Positions 13,234 through 21,408 of a stretch of DNA of 64,000 nt are shown here, in pieces. The stretch is from a virus: IMG/VR virus record IMGVR_UViG_3300046673_000068, positions 1-64,000 of that record; one strand, given 5' to 3'. The position numbers and the translations under genes are program-made. A model generated the notes under the pieces. It did not search any database. It was not told the DNA's origin and saw only the letters and a program-made list of their open reading frames with translations. Each line of letters begins with the position of its first letter. Within the stretch, counting starts at the first letter, position 1.

Positions 13234-13262
13234 TGGACAAAACTAGGAATGTGTGGTATAGT
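13234..13262 (+). promoter_or_regulatory. Promoter with extended -10
   Basis: TGGACA (13234-13239), 17-base spacer, TATAGT (13257-13262) within GTGTGGTATAGTG. TTGTGGACAA around the -35 is the reverse of a DnaA-box-like sequence. Drives the 13.3-15.4 kb block. Confidence 0.72.
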
Positions 13263-13280
13263 GAACTTGAGGATTGAAAA

Positions 13281-13295
13281 GTCCATTACCTGGAC
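13281..13295 (-). repeat. 15-bp dyad repeat, reverse orientation
   Basis: GTCCATTACCTGGAC, perfect, between the 13257 promoter and the first gene of the block. Confidence 0.92.
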
Positions 13296-13324
13296 GGAGG
13301 CACCACATGTCTGAGATGAGCGCA
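13293..13324 (+). repeat. 32-bp leader duplication, copy 1
   Basis: Covers GGAGGCACCACATGTCTGAG, the RBS and first codons of the 126-aa gene, and overlaps the end of the dyad repeat. Identical to 13847-13878. Confidence 0.85.
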
Positions 13325-13687
13325 AATGAGAAGCTGGTACGGGCGGCGTGGAATAAACTGACGTTCTGCAACGACTACTACCCTGGTACAGCCTGCACAC
13401 TTCGTCTCTATGGAGAATTCAATGGTCACAGAGTAGCTCCGATCATAGCTAAACTTGTCGGCGCGACTAAAGCCTCAACATGGAAAGCCGGTGCCGAATG
13501 GATTATCAAACGCCAGCAGGAGATCACGGAGTTGCGGGAACAACTTAATCAACTCGTGAATCTAAGCGCGTGCTATTATTGTCCAGAACCTATGCAAATA
13601 ATGCAGCGCACGATAGCCCTCGTGCAATCCGCGCTCACAGAGGCGCAACGCGGCATGAAGGAGGAACCACATGGCACCACTGAGTGA
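13307..13687 (+). CDS. Hypothetical protein, 126 aa
   Basis: ATG after GGAGG. Begins MSEMSANEKLVRAAW; the helix EWIIKRQQEITELREQLNQL suggests a coiled coil. Looks like small accessory proteins of proteobacterial prophages. First gene of a block of six genes that contains no internal dyad repeats. Confidence 0.65.
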   Translation: MSEMSANEKLVRAAWNKLTFCNDYYPGTACTLRLYGEFNGHRVAPIIAKLVGATKASTWKAGAEWIIKRQQEITELREQLNQLVNLSACYYCPEPMQIMQRTIALVQSALTEAQRGMKEEPHGTTE

Positions 13688-13868
13688 CAAAACAATGACC
13701 GAGCCGGGGCATAGTGTACGAATTCCTTGGAACAGCGATACGGTAGAGCTAGTGAGCTTTGGGTATGTTCTCGTCGATAATCCTCAGCCTTTAGATGAGT
13801 TTCAACGGGAACTGGCTGAAATGGAACTGAGCTTTAGAACCGGCATGACGGAGGCACCACATGTCTGA
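13671..13868 (+). CDS. Hypothetical protein, 65 aa
   Basis: ATG after AAGGAGG, overlapping the previous gene. MAPLSDKTMTEPGHSVRIPW then acidic helix. Its last codons contain the RBS of the next gene. Confidence 0.6.
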   Translation: MAPLSDKTMTEPGHSVRIPWNSDTVELVSFGYVLVDNPQPLDEFQRELAEMELSFRTGMTEAPHV

Positions 13869-13878
13869 GATGAGCGCA
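13847..13878 (+). repeat. 32-bp leader duplication, copy 2
   Basis: Identical to 13293-13324; provides the RBS and first five codons of the ASCH-like gene. Confidence 0.85.
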
Positions 13879-14631
13879 TATCCCTACTACCGCAGAGAGG
13901 CGGAAATCGTGAAGGAAACAGGCATACTTTTTACGTCGGATAACATTCGAGCGATCCGTGAAGGGCGCAAGACTCAGACACGCCGCGTCTGGAATAAGCA
14001 GCCGTATATGTCACGAACCAGCCCTCCCAATTTCAACGATACGAAGGTTGGGAATCTGTTCATCTGCCGTGATCCGTTTCCTACCGGAGGTCCGGTTGGA
14101 CTCGTGATCGAGGAGTGTGAATCGCTAGGTGTGTATCACGGCATGGGATCAGACGCTTTCGTTAGAAAGCATGGACCAAAGAATTACGGAGTGGCGGGCG
14201 ACCGGCTCTACATCAAAGAGGGCGTGATCGTCCAAAGGAAGGGGTGGTCTGCGTTAACAGAGAGACAAGACGGGACACTCATCGGCTATTACATGGATGG
14301 ACGCCGTGTAGAAAATGAGTCAGAGAAGCGCCTGGCGGCTATGTTCATGGCAAAGCGGTACGCTAGGACTTGGCTGGAGATTACGGAAGTTCGCGTAGAG
14401 CGTGTGCAGGACATAAGCGCATACGATTGTTTTGAGGAGGGCATACCGCGTCCACAATCTTTGCTCGATGGAACAAGACTTGGTAGCGAGGTAACTTTGC
14501 GCGATAATGCACGTGGAGATTACCGTAAACTCTGGGACTCCATCAACAGAAATAAGCATCTATGGTCCAGCAATCCGTGGTGCTGGTGCTTGACGTTCAA
14601 GGTATTACTGGAAGAGAGGCGGAAGCCATGA
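13861..14631 (+). CDS. ASCH/PUA-like phage protein, 256 aa
   Basis: GILFTSDNIRAIREGRKTQT with TRR, then GDRLYIKEG and WLEITEVRVERVQDIS followed by a C-terminal LWDSIN...NPWCWCLTF match the pattern of phage proteins of the ASCH (PUA-like RNA-binding) superfamily. Likely binds RNA or a modified nucleotide; the precise role is unknown. The gene lies in a block that looks imported, shares its leader with the gene at 13307, and overlaps the next by ATGA. Confidence 0.75.
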   Translation: MSEMSAYPYYRREAEIVKETGILFTSDNIRAIREGRKTQTRRVWNKQPYMSRTSPPNFNDTKVGNLFICRDPFPTGGPVGLVIEECESLGVYHGMGSDAFVRKHGPKNYGVAGDRLYIKEGVIVQRKGWSALTERQDGTLIGYYMDGRRVENESEKRLAAMFMAKRYARTWLEITEVRVERVQDISAYDCFEEGIPRPQSLLDGTRLGSEVTLRDNARGDYRKLWDSINRNKHLWSSNPWCWCLTFKVLLEERRKP

Positions 14632-15035
14632 GCAAGACAACAGCGAATGGGACGCTGAACAACGAGGAGCTAATCGAAATAATAAACATCTGGCAGCGTT
14701 ACGGTAACACACCACTGGTCGAATACAACCTGAACATGGTAAGAGTAGACATTGCAGCCGTACTCGCCAAGCGCCCCGCGTCGTACACGCTGGAGCAGAT
14801 CAAAGCGGCGGTCACGGATGAGTTTGGCTACTGTCAGATTCCCATGCCACCAGCTTTCCTTGACGATATGATATTCCGCCTCACCGCGCCAAAGCCGAAG
14901 ACAGCGGAGGAGCGGATCAAAGATGTGCTTATAAAGCATGTCTACATCAGCGGGAGCAGGCTACAACCCAGCGATGAACTTGTGAGTGAATTATTGCTCG
15001 CTGCGCTCAAGGAAAGCGAGGCCCACAATGGCTGA
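14628..15035 (+). CDS. Hypothetical protein, 135 aa
   Basis: ATGA-coupled to the ASCH-like gene, RBS GAGGCGG. N-terminus MSKTTANGTLNNEELIEIIN; a C-terminal helix with KTAEERIKDVLIKHVYISGS. No known family. Confidence 0.62.
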   Translation: MSKTTANGTLNNEELIEIINIWQRYGNTPLVEYNLNMVRVDIAAVLAKRPASYTLEQIKAAVTDEFGYCQIPMPPAFLDDMIFRLTAPKPKTAEERIKDVLIKHVYISGSRLQPSDELVSELLLAALKESEAHNG

Positions 15036-15303
15036 GTTGAAGATACCGGAGAAGTGGCGAGATGTTTATCGGCAATGCAGCGAATTCCTTGCGCATCCTG
15101 GCGAGCCCTCTACCAAGCCAATAGAGTGGTGCGTTTCGCTTATCGAAGAACTCGCCCTCCTCGAAGAAAATATCGAGATTGTGGTTGACAATATGCCGTC
15201 GGAGAGTGTGGTACGAATTCAAGAGGGTGGAGGTTTTGAAGACATACACGCCACGCTGGCCGTGTCTGTTGCAAAGCTGTCAGATATGTGGGCGTTTAGA
15301 TGA
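15028..15303 (+). CDS. Hypothetical protein, 91 aa
   Basis: Overlaps the previous gene by 8 bases. MAELKIPEKWRDVYRQCSEF is helical; SLIEELALLEENIEIVVDN is acidic. No motif recognised. Ends in an ATGA overlap. Confidence 0.62.
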   Translation: MAELKIPEKWRDVYRQCSEFLAHPGEPSTKPIEWCVSLIEELALLEENIEIVVDNMPSESVVRIQEGGGFEDIHATLAVSVAKLSDMWAFR

Positions 15304-15410
15304 AGCTCAACATCGCTTTAGCTCTATTCGTGATCCTCGTCTTCGGGGCCGAGTTCTATCACCAGGCGCACACGCCGCCCCAAGCAGAAAATTGTGTTGT
15401 GTCCAGGTAA
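15300..15410 (+). CDS. Small secreted or membrane-anchored protein, 36 aa
   Basis: ATGA-coupled. MKLNIALALFVILVFGAEFY is a signal-anchor-like segment followed by a short polar tail with one Cys. The stop is the TAA of a dyad repeat, and the last two codons (TCC AGG) come from the repeat. Confidence 0.55.
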   Translation: MKLNIALALFVILVFGAEFYHQAHTPPQAENCVVSR

Positions 15411-15415
15411 GGGAC
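15401..15415 (+). repeat. 15-bp dyad repeat, one mismatch
   Basis: GTCCAGGTAAGGGAC; supplies the stop codon of the 36-aa gene. Confidence 0.82.
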
Positions 15416-15424
15416 GGAGGACGT

Positions 15425-15877
15425 ATGCGGATTGTCTTTCTCGATTTCGACGGGCCGATTATCCCCTCACTCTCTTATCCTCCCTCTGGAAAACAAGCTA
15501 GGGCCTGGCCGCCCTGCGTCTCCGCTTTGAACCGGATCACAGAAGAGACAGGAGCCAAGATCGTGGTCAGCAGCGTGTGGCGGACTGACGGATTGATGAA
15601 GTGTCGAGAAAATCTCCACTCTTGGGGCGTAGTGGCTCCTGTGATTGGTGTGACCCCTCGTTTATATGAAGGGTATAATCAGCTTCCTCGGGGATTAGAA
15701 ATCTCAAAGTGGTTGGAGGAATACGACCGAGAAGAGGTCGAGTCCTTTGTGATCCTGGATGATGACCACGACATGGAACATTTGCTGCCTTTCTTGGTTC
15801 ACACGCCTTTTGAAACGGGCCTGACGGAAGAGCACGCCGACCTTGCAATCAAAATTCTAACAGGTGTGTCCAGGTAA
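15425..15877 (+). CDS. HAD-superfamily hydrolase, 150 aa
   Basis: The N-terminal FLDFDGPI (residues 4-11) holds the nucleophile Asp and the acid Asp two residues later. IVVSSVWR (about 43-50) is motif II, and FVILDDDHDM (about 113-122) the acidic motif IV. The pattern is that of the HAD domain found with RNA-repair proteins (Swiss Army Knife type). Probably a small phosphatase on nucleic acid or nucleotide ends. RBS GGAGG. Stop from a dyad repeat. Confidence 0.85.
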   Translation: MRIVFLDFDGPIIPSLSYPPSGKQARAWPPCVSALNRITEETGAKIVVSSVWRTDGLMKCRENLHSWGVVAPVIGVTPRLYEGYNQLPRGLEISKWLEEYDREEVESFVILDDDHDMEHLLPFLVHTPFETGLTEEHADLAIKILTGVSR

Positions 15878-15882
15878 TGGAC
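15868..15882 (+). repeat. 15-bp dyad repeat GTCCAGGTAATGGAC
   Basis: Perfect copy; ends the HAD gene and lies 11 bases before the DNA polymerase start. Confidence 0.92.
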
Positions 15883-15893
15883 GAAAGTAGAGA

Positions 15894-18146
15894 ATGACCG
15901 ACTTCCACCTTGATTGGGAAACACGCGCAGTTCCTCCTCTTGACGAGGTGGGACTCGATGTGTATCTGGCACACCCCTCCGCCGAAATCATCATGGGTCA
16001 GTATGCTAGAGGCGACCGGGCGGTCACGGTATGGGAGCCTCACCTCCATCCACAAATCCCCGCCGAGTTAGAAGACGCGCTGCTCGACCCCTTCTGCATC
16101 ATTCACTCTTGGGGAGCTAACTTCGAAAGACAAGTATCCAAGTCGCTTCTGGGCATAGACAAGCCAGCGACTGAATGGGTTTGTACGATGTCCCATGCCA
16201 GATACGCCGGGGTTCCAGGAAAGCTGCATGAGGCGGGCGAGGTCTTGGGTCTCGGGGCCAAGGCCAAGCTGCGCCTCGGCGGGGGGAAAACCGGAAAGGG
16301 CGCGGCGCTCATTCGGTTGTTCTGCGAACCCGTGGACAAGGGCGGGAAAGAAACGTTGTTCGGCCTCTCCGGGCCTACTTTCAATACCCCCTACACCCAC
16401 CCCAAAGAGTGGGAACAGTTTCGTGAATACGGAAAAATGGACGTGGAGGCAGAGAGAGCGGCGGGGAAGAAACTAGCACAGTTCCCCATGTCCGAAGAAG
16501 AATTGGAAACCTGGAGACTGGATAGCAAGATCAACGAAACCGGGTGGCCCACGGACTCGCTTCTAGTTCAAAATGCCAGGGAGATTGCTCTACGAGCCCG
16601 GGAGCCGTTGCTGGCCCGGCTCAAGGAAATAACCCAACTCGAAAACCCAAGTTCTCGTGACCAACTGATCGGTTGGGTGCAGGAAAACGGAGGGTATCTC
16701 TTCACGTCCTTGGGAAAAGACTTCATAGCCCGGGCCCTGGCCGGAGAGTGTGACCTGACACCAGAAGGCCGCGAAGTCTTGGAACTCCGCCTGCAAACCG
16801 CCAAGTCCTCTATCTCAAAGTACACGGCGCTCGCCGACATGACCGCCGAGGACGGACGCCTTCGCTATCAGTACACCTACTACGGGGCGCACACGGGCCG
16901 CTGGGCCGCGCACGGAGTCAATGTGGGCAACTTGTTGAAGCCCACCAAAGAAGTCGAGAAGAAGTTGGACCGGGCCATCAATCTTGTCCGGGAAATGGAC
17001 TACGAAGGGATCGTCCGCGAGTTCGGAAAACCTTTGAACGTGGCTGCCGGGGTTCAGCGGTCGGCCTTCCGCGCACCCTCCGGATACAAATTCGTCGTGG
17101 CGGATTTGAACGCAATCGAAAATAGAGTGATCGGTTTTCTTGCTAGATGCCCGAGCATTCAGGGGGTGTTCACCAGTACCTTCACCTATCACGGACCCGA
17201 CTACCCTGAAAAAGAAATCTTGGATGGGATGCAGTTTCCCTTAGACCCGTACATCCAATTTGCCACTAGAATGTACAACCAGAGCTACCACGATCTGTGG
17301 GTGGAATGGAAGATCAAGGGAGATTCCAGCAAACGGACTTTCTGCAAACCCCCGGTTTTAGGTGGAGGATACGCCTTGGGCCCCGGGGATGAGTATGTGG
17401 ATAAGGACACTGGCCTGAAATACTGGACCGGCCTACAGGGGTACGCCCGCAACATGGGAATTGAACTCCCCGCTGAAGTGGCTGAGGAGTCCATTGCAGT
17501 TCTCAGAAAAGAGTGGATAGAAGTCACCTGGTTGTGGAAGGATATGGAGAGGGCGGCGGTTTTTGCTATCCGAAACCCGGGACACTTGACGGGGGTAGGG
17601 GTCCCGGAGCTACAGTGGGAAATCCAAAAATTCGAGAAACTCGGGCGCAAAGTTCTGCCCCCGGTGTTGTTCTTTAAGTGTCACTCGGACAAGGTGTTGG
17701 AGATGGTCCTTCCCTCCGGGAGACCTCTGTATTATTGGAGCCCCCGCGTAGAAGTCCAGCATAAAACATGGAATACGGGACAAATTGATCCGAGAACTCT
17801 CAAGCCCATCCTGCGCGAGTACGACCAGGACGTTATCCTCTACAAAGCCAAGAGCCAAAAGACAGGGCAGTGGGTAGAGAAGGACACGTTCGGCGGGCAC
17901 CTGGTTGAAAATGGGACTCAGGGAGAAGCGAGAGACATCCTTGTGGACGGACTGAAAGAAGCCGACCGACTAGGTTTTGAAGTGGTCGGCCACACATACG
18001 ATGAAGCGGTGACACTGGTTCGAATCAACTCAGGACTTGGAGTGAAAGAACTCTGCGCCTGCCTGTCCAAAGAACACCCGAGATACGGAGGACAGCTTCC
18101 CCTCGCTGCCGAAGGATTTGAAGACGAGGTCTACCGCAAGAATTAG
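15894..18146 (+). CDS. polA: DNA polymerase I (family A) with 3'-5' exonuclease, 750 aa
   Basis: Replicative phage polymerase. The N-terminal DWETR (D7, E9) begins a DEDD 3'-5' exonuclease domain, with D in YGKMDVEAE near residue 185. Polymerase motif A is ADLNAIENR (catalytic Asp about 404; usual DYSQIELR), motif B is KRTFCKPPVLGGGYALG (about 480-497), and motif C is HTYDEAV (about 700-706). No 5'-3' exonuclease domain. Works with the clamp (38991) and clamp loader (21401), unusual for simple T7-like phages. Contains one dyad-repeat variant. RBS is weak (AAAGTAGAG). Confidence 0.95.
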   Translation: MTDFHLDWETRAVPPLDEVGLDVYLAHPSAEIIMGQYARGDRAVTVWEPHLHPQIPAELEDALLDPFCIIHSWGANFERQVSKSLLGIDKPATEWVCTMSHARYAGVPGKLHEAGEVLGLGAKAKLRLGGGKTGKGAALIRLFCEPVDKGGKETLFGLSGPTFNTPYTHPKEWEQFREYGKMDVEAERAAGKKLAQFPMSEEELETWRLDSKINETGWPTDSLLVQNAREIALRAREPLLARLKEITQLENPSSRDQLIGWVQENGGYLFTSLGKDFIARALAGECDLTPEGREVLELRLQTAKSSISKYTALADMTAEDGRLRYQYTYYGAHTGRWAAHGVNVGNLLKPTKEVEKKLDRAINLVREMDYEGIVREFGKPLNVAAGVQRSAFRAPSGYKFVVADLNAIENRVIGFLARCPSIQGVFTSTFTYHGPDYPEKEILDGMQFPLDPYIQFATRMYNQSYHDLWVEWKIKGDSSKRTFCKPPVLGGGYALGPGDEYVDKDTGLKYWTGLQGYARNMGIELPAEVAEESIAVLRKEWIEVTWLWKDMERAAVFAIRNPGHLTGVGVPELQWEIQKFEKLGRKVLPPVLFFKCHSDKVLEMVLPSGRPLYYWSPRVEVQHKTWNTGQIDPRTLKPILREYDQDVILYKAKSQKTGQWVEKDTFGGHLVENGTQGEARDILVDGLKEADRLGFEVVGHTYDEAVTLVRINSGLGVKELCACLSKEHPRYGGQLPLAAEGFEDEVYRKN
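16986..17000 (+). repeat. 15-bp dyad repeat in the polymerase gene, one mismatch
   Basis: GTCCGGGAAATGGAC, read as VREMD. Confidence 0.8.
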
Positions 18147-18158
18147 CGAAATTTCTTG

Positions 18159-18186
18159 TTGACAGCCAACGATCCTGTGGTATACT
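18159..18186 (+). promoter_or_regulatory. Sigma70-type promoter with extended -10
   Basis: TTGACA (18159-18164), 16-base spacer, TATACT (18181-18186) within TGTGGTATACTGATTTTG. The bases after the -10 match the 22791 promoter. Lies just after the polymerase stop. Confidence 0.82.
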
Positions 18187-18220
18187 GATTTTGCTAGGAA
18201 AGTTAGGAAAAGGAGAGCAA

Positions 18221-19030
18221 ATGTGCAAAGCATTTAGCGGGCTGGTCGATTTCAACGACAAAGTAACTTGGAAGTTGGGTGTGGATTCGCACGCGGACTT
18301 GGCCGAGCTCGGCGGGTACTTGGATACTCAGCTAGGGGAATTTGCCAAGTTCGAGTACACCCCCAAGAATGGCAACTACCTGAACCCCGATGAATGGGTT
18401 TTCCGCTGGGACGAGGACGTGTTGCCCCCGTGGTGCGGGACGAAGCAAAAGGAACTCGCTTTGGCCGCGCACAAAAACTGGCTCAAGCAGTTGGAGAAGT
18501 TTATCAACCGGCATCCTGTAGTACATCCGTTCAAGCTGCCCCCGCCTTCAATCGAGCGCAAGCACATTCTACTCCTCAAAAAGTGGGGCTCGGTTTGGGG
18601 CTCGGTTTGGGACTCGGTTGGGGACTCGGTTTGGGGCTCGGTTGGGGGCTCGGTTTGGGGCTCGGTTGGGGGCTCGGTTCGGGACTCGGTTGGGGGCTCG
18701 GTTCGGGACTCGGTTCGGGACTCGGTTTGGGGCTCGGTTTGGGACTCGGTTCGGGACTCGGTTTGGGGCTCGGTTCGGGACTCGGTTTGGGACTCGGTTC
18801 GGGACTCGGTTTGGGGCTCGGTTTGGGCGTACACCGGCTCCTTCTTCAAAATCCCGGTCTGGAAGTACGTCAAACACCCCAAGGGCAAGTATCCGTTCCA
18901 GCCCCTTGTTACCCTGTGGAATCAAGGGCTTGTGCCCTCGTTCGACGGCACGACCTGGAGGCTGCACGGCGGACCGAAAGCTGCTGTTTTGTTCTCCATC
19001 TCGAAGGCGGAGTTGGGGAAGTACAAGTAA
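18221..19030 (+). CDS. Tandem (W/R/G)(G/D)SV-repeat protein, 269 aa
   Basis: ATG after AAAGGAGAG; directly promoted from 18159. Residues 1-120 form a head ([20 protein letters not shown]), residues 122-201 are twenty four-residue units with alternating Trp, Gly or Arg, and the C-terminal 68 residues ([19 protein letters not shown]) form a tail domain. Similar SVW/SVR repeats occur in other phage and bacterial proteins of unknown function. Codon-level near identity of units points to slippage-driven length variation. Confidence 0.82.
   Translation: MCKAFSGLVDFNDKVTWKLGVDSHADLAELGGYLDTQLGEFAKFEYTPKNGNYLNPDEWVFRWDEDVLPPWCGTKQKELALAAHKNWLKQLEKFINRHPVVHPFKLPPPSIERKHILLLKKWGSVWGSVWDSVGDSVWGSVGGSVWGSVGGSVRDSVGGSVRDSVRDSVWGSVWDSVRDSVWGSVRDSVWDSVRDSVWGSVWAYTGSFFKIPVWKYVKHPKGKYPFQPLVTLWNQGLVPSFDGTTWRLHGGPKAAVLFSISKAELGKYK
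18584..18823 (+). repeat. 12-bp tandem repeat, 20 units
   Basis: Unit TGGGGCTCGGTT and variants (GGGGAC, CGGGAC), in frame with the enclosing gene. Confidence 0.9.
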
Positions 19031-19031
19031 A

Positions 19032-19046
19032 GTCCGGATAATGGAC
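19032..19046 (+). repeat. 15-bp dyad repeat GTCCGGATAATGGAC
   Basis: Perfect intergenic copy, 18 bases before the next start. Confidence 0.92.
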
Positions 19047-19063
19047 AAATCCTCGGAGGAAGA

Positions 19064-19477
19064 ATGAAAATTGTAATCAACAGATGCTGGGGCGTTTTCG
19101 GCCTGAGCGCCAAAGCTACCAAGAGGTTGGCAGAACTCAACGGAAGAGACTGCTATTTCTTCGTGCAAGATTACTCAAGCAGGAAACTTACGCCCATCTC
19201 CCCGGAAGACGCGGATGCAGAACGAAAATACTGGTCCGCCTACGATATTCCGAACCCCACAGAAAAAGGATCGGACAAACATTTCGTCCACTACTCCGGA
19301 AGTGTCGAGCGTACCGATCCGAAATTGATCCAAGTAGTGGAAGAGCTTGGAGAAGAGGCCGCAAGCGGGTCTTTGTCCAAACTCCGAATTATCGAAATTC
19401 CGGAAGGGACTGCCTGGGAAATCGACGACTACGACGGAATGGAATCGGTCGAAGAAGTCCACCAGAGTTGGAACTAG
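19064..19477 (+). CDS. Conserved phage hypothetical protein, 137 aa
   Basis: ATG after GGAGGAAG. MKIVINRCWGVFGLSAKA, the block DPKLIQVVEELGEEA and the C-terminal IIEIPEGTAWEIDDYDGMES match a well-spread phage family of unknown function. Soluble, mixed alpha/beta. Confidence 0.78.
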   Translation: MKIVINRCWGVFGLSAKATKRLAELNGRDCYFFVQDYSSRKLTPISPEDADAERKYWSAYDIPNPTEKGSDKHFVHYSGSVERTDPKLIQVVEELGEEAASGSLSKLRIIEIPEGTAWEIDDYDGMESVEEVHQSWN

Positions 19478-19485
19478 GAGGAGCC

Positions 19486-19731
19486 ATGTACCAAGAAGAC
19501 CTTGTAGACGAAATCGTTGAGATCGCCTTCCACTCAGAGCCCTCAGACCCAAACCGCTACACCAACGAACGAATGAAGCGTGCGGAAATCTGGGACCTGA
19601 TCCAAACCTACGACAAGGAACGCGAGAAGGAAGAAGGCGAACTCCTGTCCGACCAGCTTGAAGACGCGGAAGACACAATCCAAGCTCAGAAAACCGAACT
19701 CTTGCGGTACCGACCGGAGGCCCCCGAATGA
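19486..19731 (+). CDS. Acidic helical protein, 81 aa
   Basis: ATG after GGAGGAG. Contains NRYTNERMKRAEIWDLIQTY and a long charged helix (EDAEDTIQAQKTEL), a likely coiled coil. ATGA-coupled to the next gene. Confidence 0.68.
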   Translation: MYQEDLVDEIVEIAFHSEPSDPNRYTNERMKRAEIWDLIQTYDKEREKEEGELLSDQLEDAEDTIQAQKTELLRYRPEAPE

Positions 19732-19922
19732 GCAACAGAGAACTAGAAATCTGGGCGTGGAGTTGCCTTGCCTTTGGGTGGGTTTTCGAGCTTGCCGGAA
19801 CTTATTTGGGAGACCCCAACGTCTATTGGGTGGCTGTAATCCTGTTTGGAGTGGCCGCCCTCGCGCTCTTCGCCGTTTTTATTGCACAAGCCTCGGGCGG
19901 GGGGCCTTTGAAACCCGCATAG
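19728..19922 (+). CDS. Two-pass membrane protein, 64 aa
   Basis: ATGA-coupled. Segments IWAWSCLAFGWVFELAGTYL and YWVAVILFGVAALALFAVFI are membrane helices; the tail is Gly/Pro-rich. Holin-like in layout, but it has no lysis neighbours. Confidence 0.65.
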   Translation: MSNRELEIWAWSCLAFGWVFELAGTYLGDPNVYWVAVILFGVAALALFAVFIAQASGGGPLKPA

Positions 19923-19928
19923 GACACC

Positions 19929-20117
19929 ATGACCGACTTAGAGATTATTGAAGGGCAGCACAAAGTAATAGTGCAGCAGGCAAAGCACATCAAGAAACTC
20001 ACACGCCGACTCCTGGAGAAAAAGAAGTACGAGCTTGAGTTCTTGAAGATGGCCGGGGCTTCAACCGAGTACCGGCAAAACATTGATGCAAAAGACAGAA
20101 AGGCTTTGGAGGAGTAA
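19929..20117 (+). CDS. Basic coiled-coil protein, 62 aa
   Basis: MTDLEIIEGQHKVIVQQAKH followed by LTRRLLEKKKYELEFLK is one long charged helix. TAATG overlap with the next gene. Confidence 0.62.
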   Translation: MTDLEIIEGQHKVIVQQAKHIKKLTRRLLEKKKYELEFLKMAGASTEYRQNIDAKDRKALEE

Positions 20118-20308
20118 TGGACAAACCGAGGTATTATCAGCTACTTTCGCCCGACGATATTCCGGAAATATACACCTGCGACGGGTGCGGGGACGAAGAC
20201 GACACGTTTTTATCCACACCCGAAGGACTCTGGCTGTGCCCCGTGTGTTATACTGCATACCGGGAAGTAAAGTTCCCGAGCAACGAGGAGGAAGAGTGCG
20301 AGAACTAA
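20117..20308 (+). CDS. Zinc-ribbon protein, 63 aa
   Basis: Starts within a TAATG overlap after GGAGG. CDGC (residues 21-24) and CPVC (about 41-44) form a four-Cys zinc ribbon; acidic tail. May bind nucleic acid or protein. Confidence 0.68.
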   Translation: MDKPRYYQLLSPDDIPEIYTCDGCGDEDDTFLSTPEGLWLCPVCYTAYREVKFPSNEEEECEN

Positions 20309-21054
20309 ACCCACACGATCTGAATTGGGCGGTGCGTTTGCTGCCCGTCCGGCTTCGCAACCAAATGCTTGAGTACGGGCCGCGCCTGGTCCTGGGCGGA
20401 GGCTACCTTCGGTCCACAGTCTCGGGGGAAAAACCCAACGACCTGGACTTGTTTACGCAGACAGCGGAAGACGCCAAGTTGTTTGCCGAGGCTCTGGCCA
20501 AAGAAGCAAAGAAGAAGACTTATGAAACAGGCAATGCTTTGTCCGTTAAGCTATCGCCCCGGCATTTTGTCCAATATATTCACCGTTGGTCGTTCCCAAC
20601 CCCGGCGTACCTTTTGGAGTCCTTCGACTTCACTATCGCTTGTGCCGCAATTTGGTTCGAGTCCGGGAAATGGACAAGCCTGATCGACGACGAGTTCTAC
20701 TCGGACTTGGCGGCTAAACGATTGGTGTACCGTTCGCCCGACCGAAATGAAGACGCGGGTGGGAGTCTCCTTCGGGTCTTGAAGTTCTATCAGCGCGGAT
20801 TTCGTATACCCTTGGATTCCCTGGGGGCTGTCGTCGCCCGAATGGTTGACAGCGTAGACCTAAAAGGGATCGAGGTTATCGACACTGGAGCCTTCGTGGG
20901 AACATCCAGCATCGGGGACACAACTGAAAAGCGGTGGGCTTCTGTAATCACGGGCCTCCTGCGGGAAGTAGATCCCCAGGTTGATCCTGAACACTTCTCC
21001 CACTTGCCCAGCACGCCCGTCGAAGTCAAACCCGAGGAGGAAACCAATGGCTGA
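20296..21054 (+). CDS. Nucleotidyltransferase-fold protein, 252 aa
   Basis: GTG start after GGAGG, 12 bases inside the zinc-ribbon gene. LVLGGGYLRSTVSGEKPNDLDLF (about 32-54; quoted in two parts: LVLGGGYLRS and NDLDLF) has the GG...DxD signature of polymerase-beta-like nucleotidyltransferases. The C-terminal part (LLRVLKFYQRGFRIPLDSLG) resembles the helical region of CCA-adding and related enzymes. Could be a template-independent nucleotidyltransferase or an inactive relative; the substrate is unknown. Confidence 0.72.
   Translation: MRELNPHDLNWAVRLLPVRLRNQMLEYGPRLVLGGGYLRSTVSGEKPNDLDLFTQTAEDAKLFAEALAKEAKKKTYETGNALSVKLSPRHFVQYIHRWSFPTPAYLLESFDFTIACAAIWFESGKWTSLIDDEFYSDLAAKRLVYRSPDRNEDAGGSLLRVLKFYQRGFRIPLDSLGAVVARMVDSVDLKGIEVIDTGAFVGTSSIGDTTEKRWASVITGLLREVDPQVDPEHFSHLPSTPVEVKPEEETNG
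20661..20675 (+). repeat. 15-bp dyad repeat in a gene, one mismatch
   Basis: GTCCGGGAAATGGAC, read as SGKWT. Confidence 0.8.
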
Positions 21055-21235
21055 CATCAAGCAAGCGGCAAAGTGGATGCAGGGAGGCGAGGTAGTCAAG
21101 CGCACGTCTTGGGGAGGATCACCAGTCCGGCTGCACGTCTGCAATCCGTGGGAGAAGGTCATGGACGATCTGGAACGTGAGGCTGATTTTACAGCACTGG
21201 AACTGCTCGCCGACGATTGGGAGGTAGCTGAATGA
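21047..21235 (+). CDS. Small DUF2829-like protein, 62 aa
   Basis: Overlaps the nucleotidyltransferase gene by 8 bases. MADIKQAAKWMQGGEVVKRT and the following W resemble small phage proteins of the DUF2829 type. ATGA-coupled to the next gene. Confidence 0.62.
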   Translation: MADIKQAAKWMQGGEVVKRTSWGGSPVRLHVCNPWEKVMDDLEREADFTALELLADDWEVAE

Positions 21236-21408
21236 ACATCCTTGAAGCGGCGGAGTTCCTGATCCAAGGGAAGAAAATCTTTAGTGAACGTCCAAACTTT
21301 CCCGTACACCTAGACCCACGGGGGTTGGTGGTTTTCGACAGCGGGGAAGCCCCTCCCGTCCACATTCAAGACCTGTTGTCCGACAAATGGAGCGTGGTAG
21401 ATGAGTAA
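21232..21408 (+). CDS. Small paralogue-like protein, 58 aa
   Basis: ATGA-coupled. MNILEAAEFLIQGKKIFSER has the same pattern (aaxxL/MxxGkxvxR) as the preceding gene, so the two may be a tandem duplication. Overlaps the clamp-loader start by 8 bases. Confidence 0.62.
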   Translation: MNILEAAEFLIQGKKIFSERPNFPVHLDPRGLVVFDSGEAPPVHIQDLLSDKWSVVDE

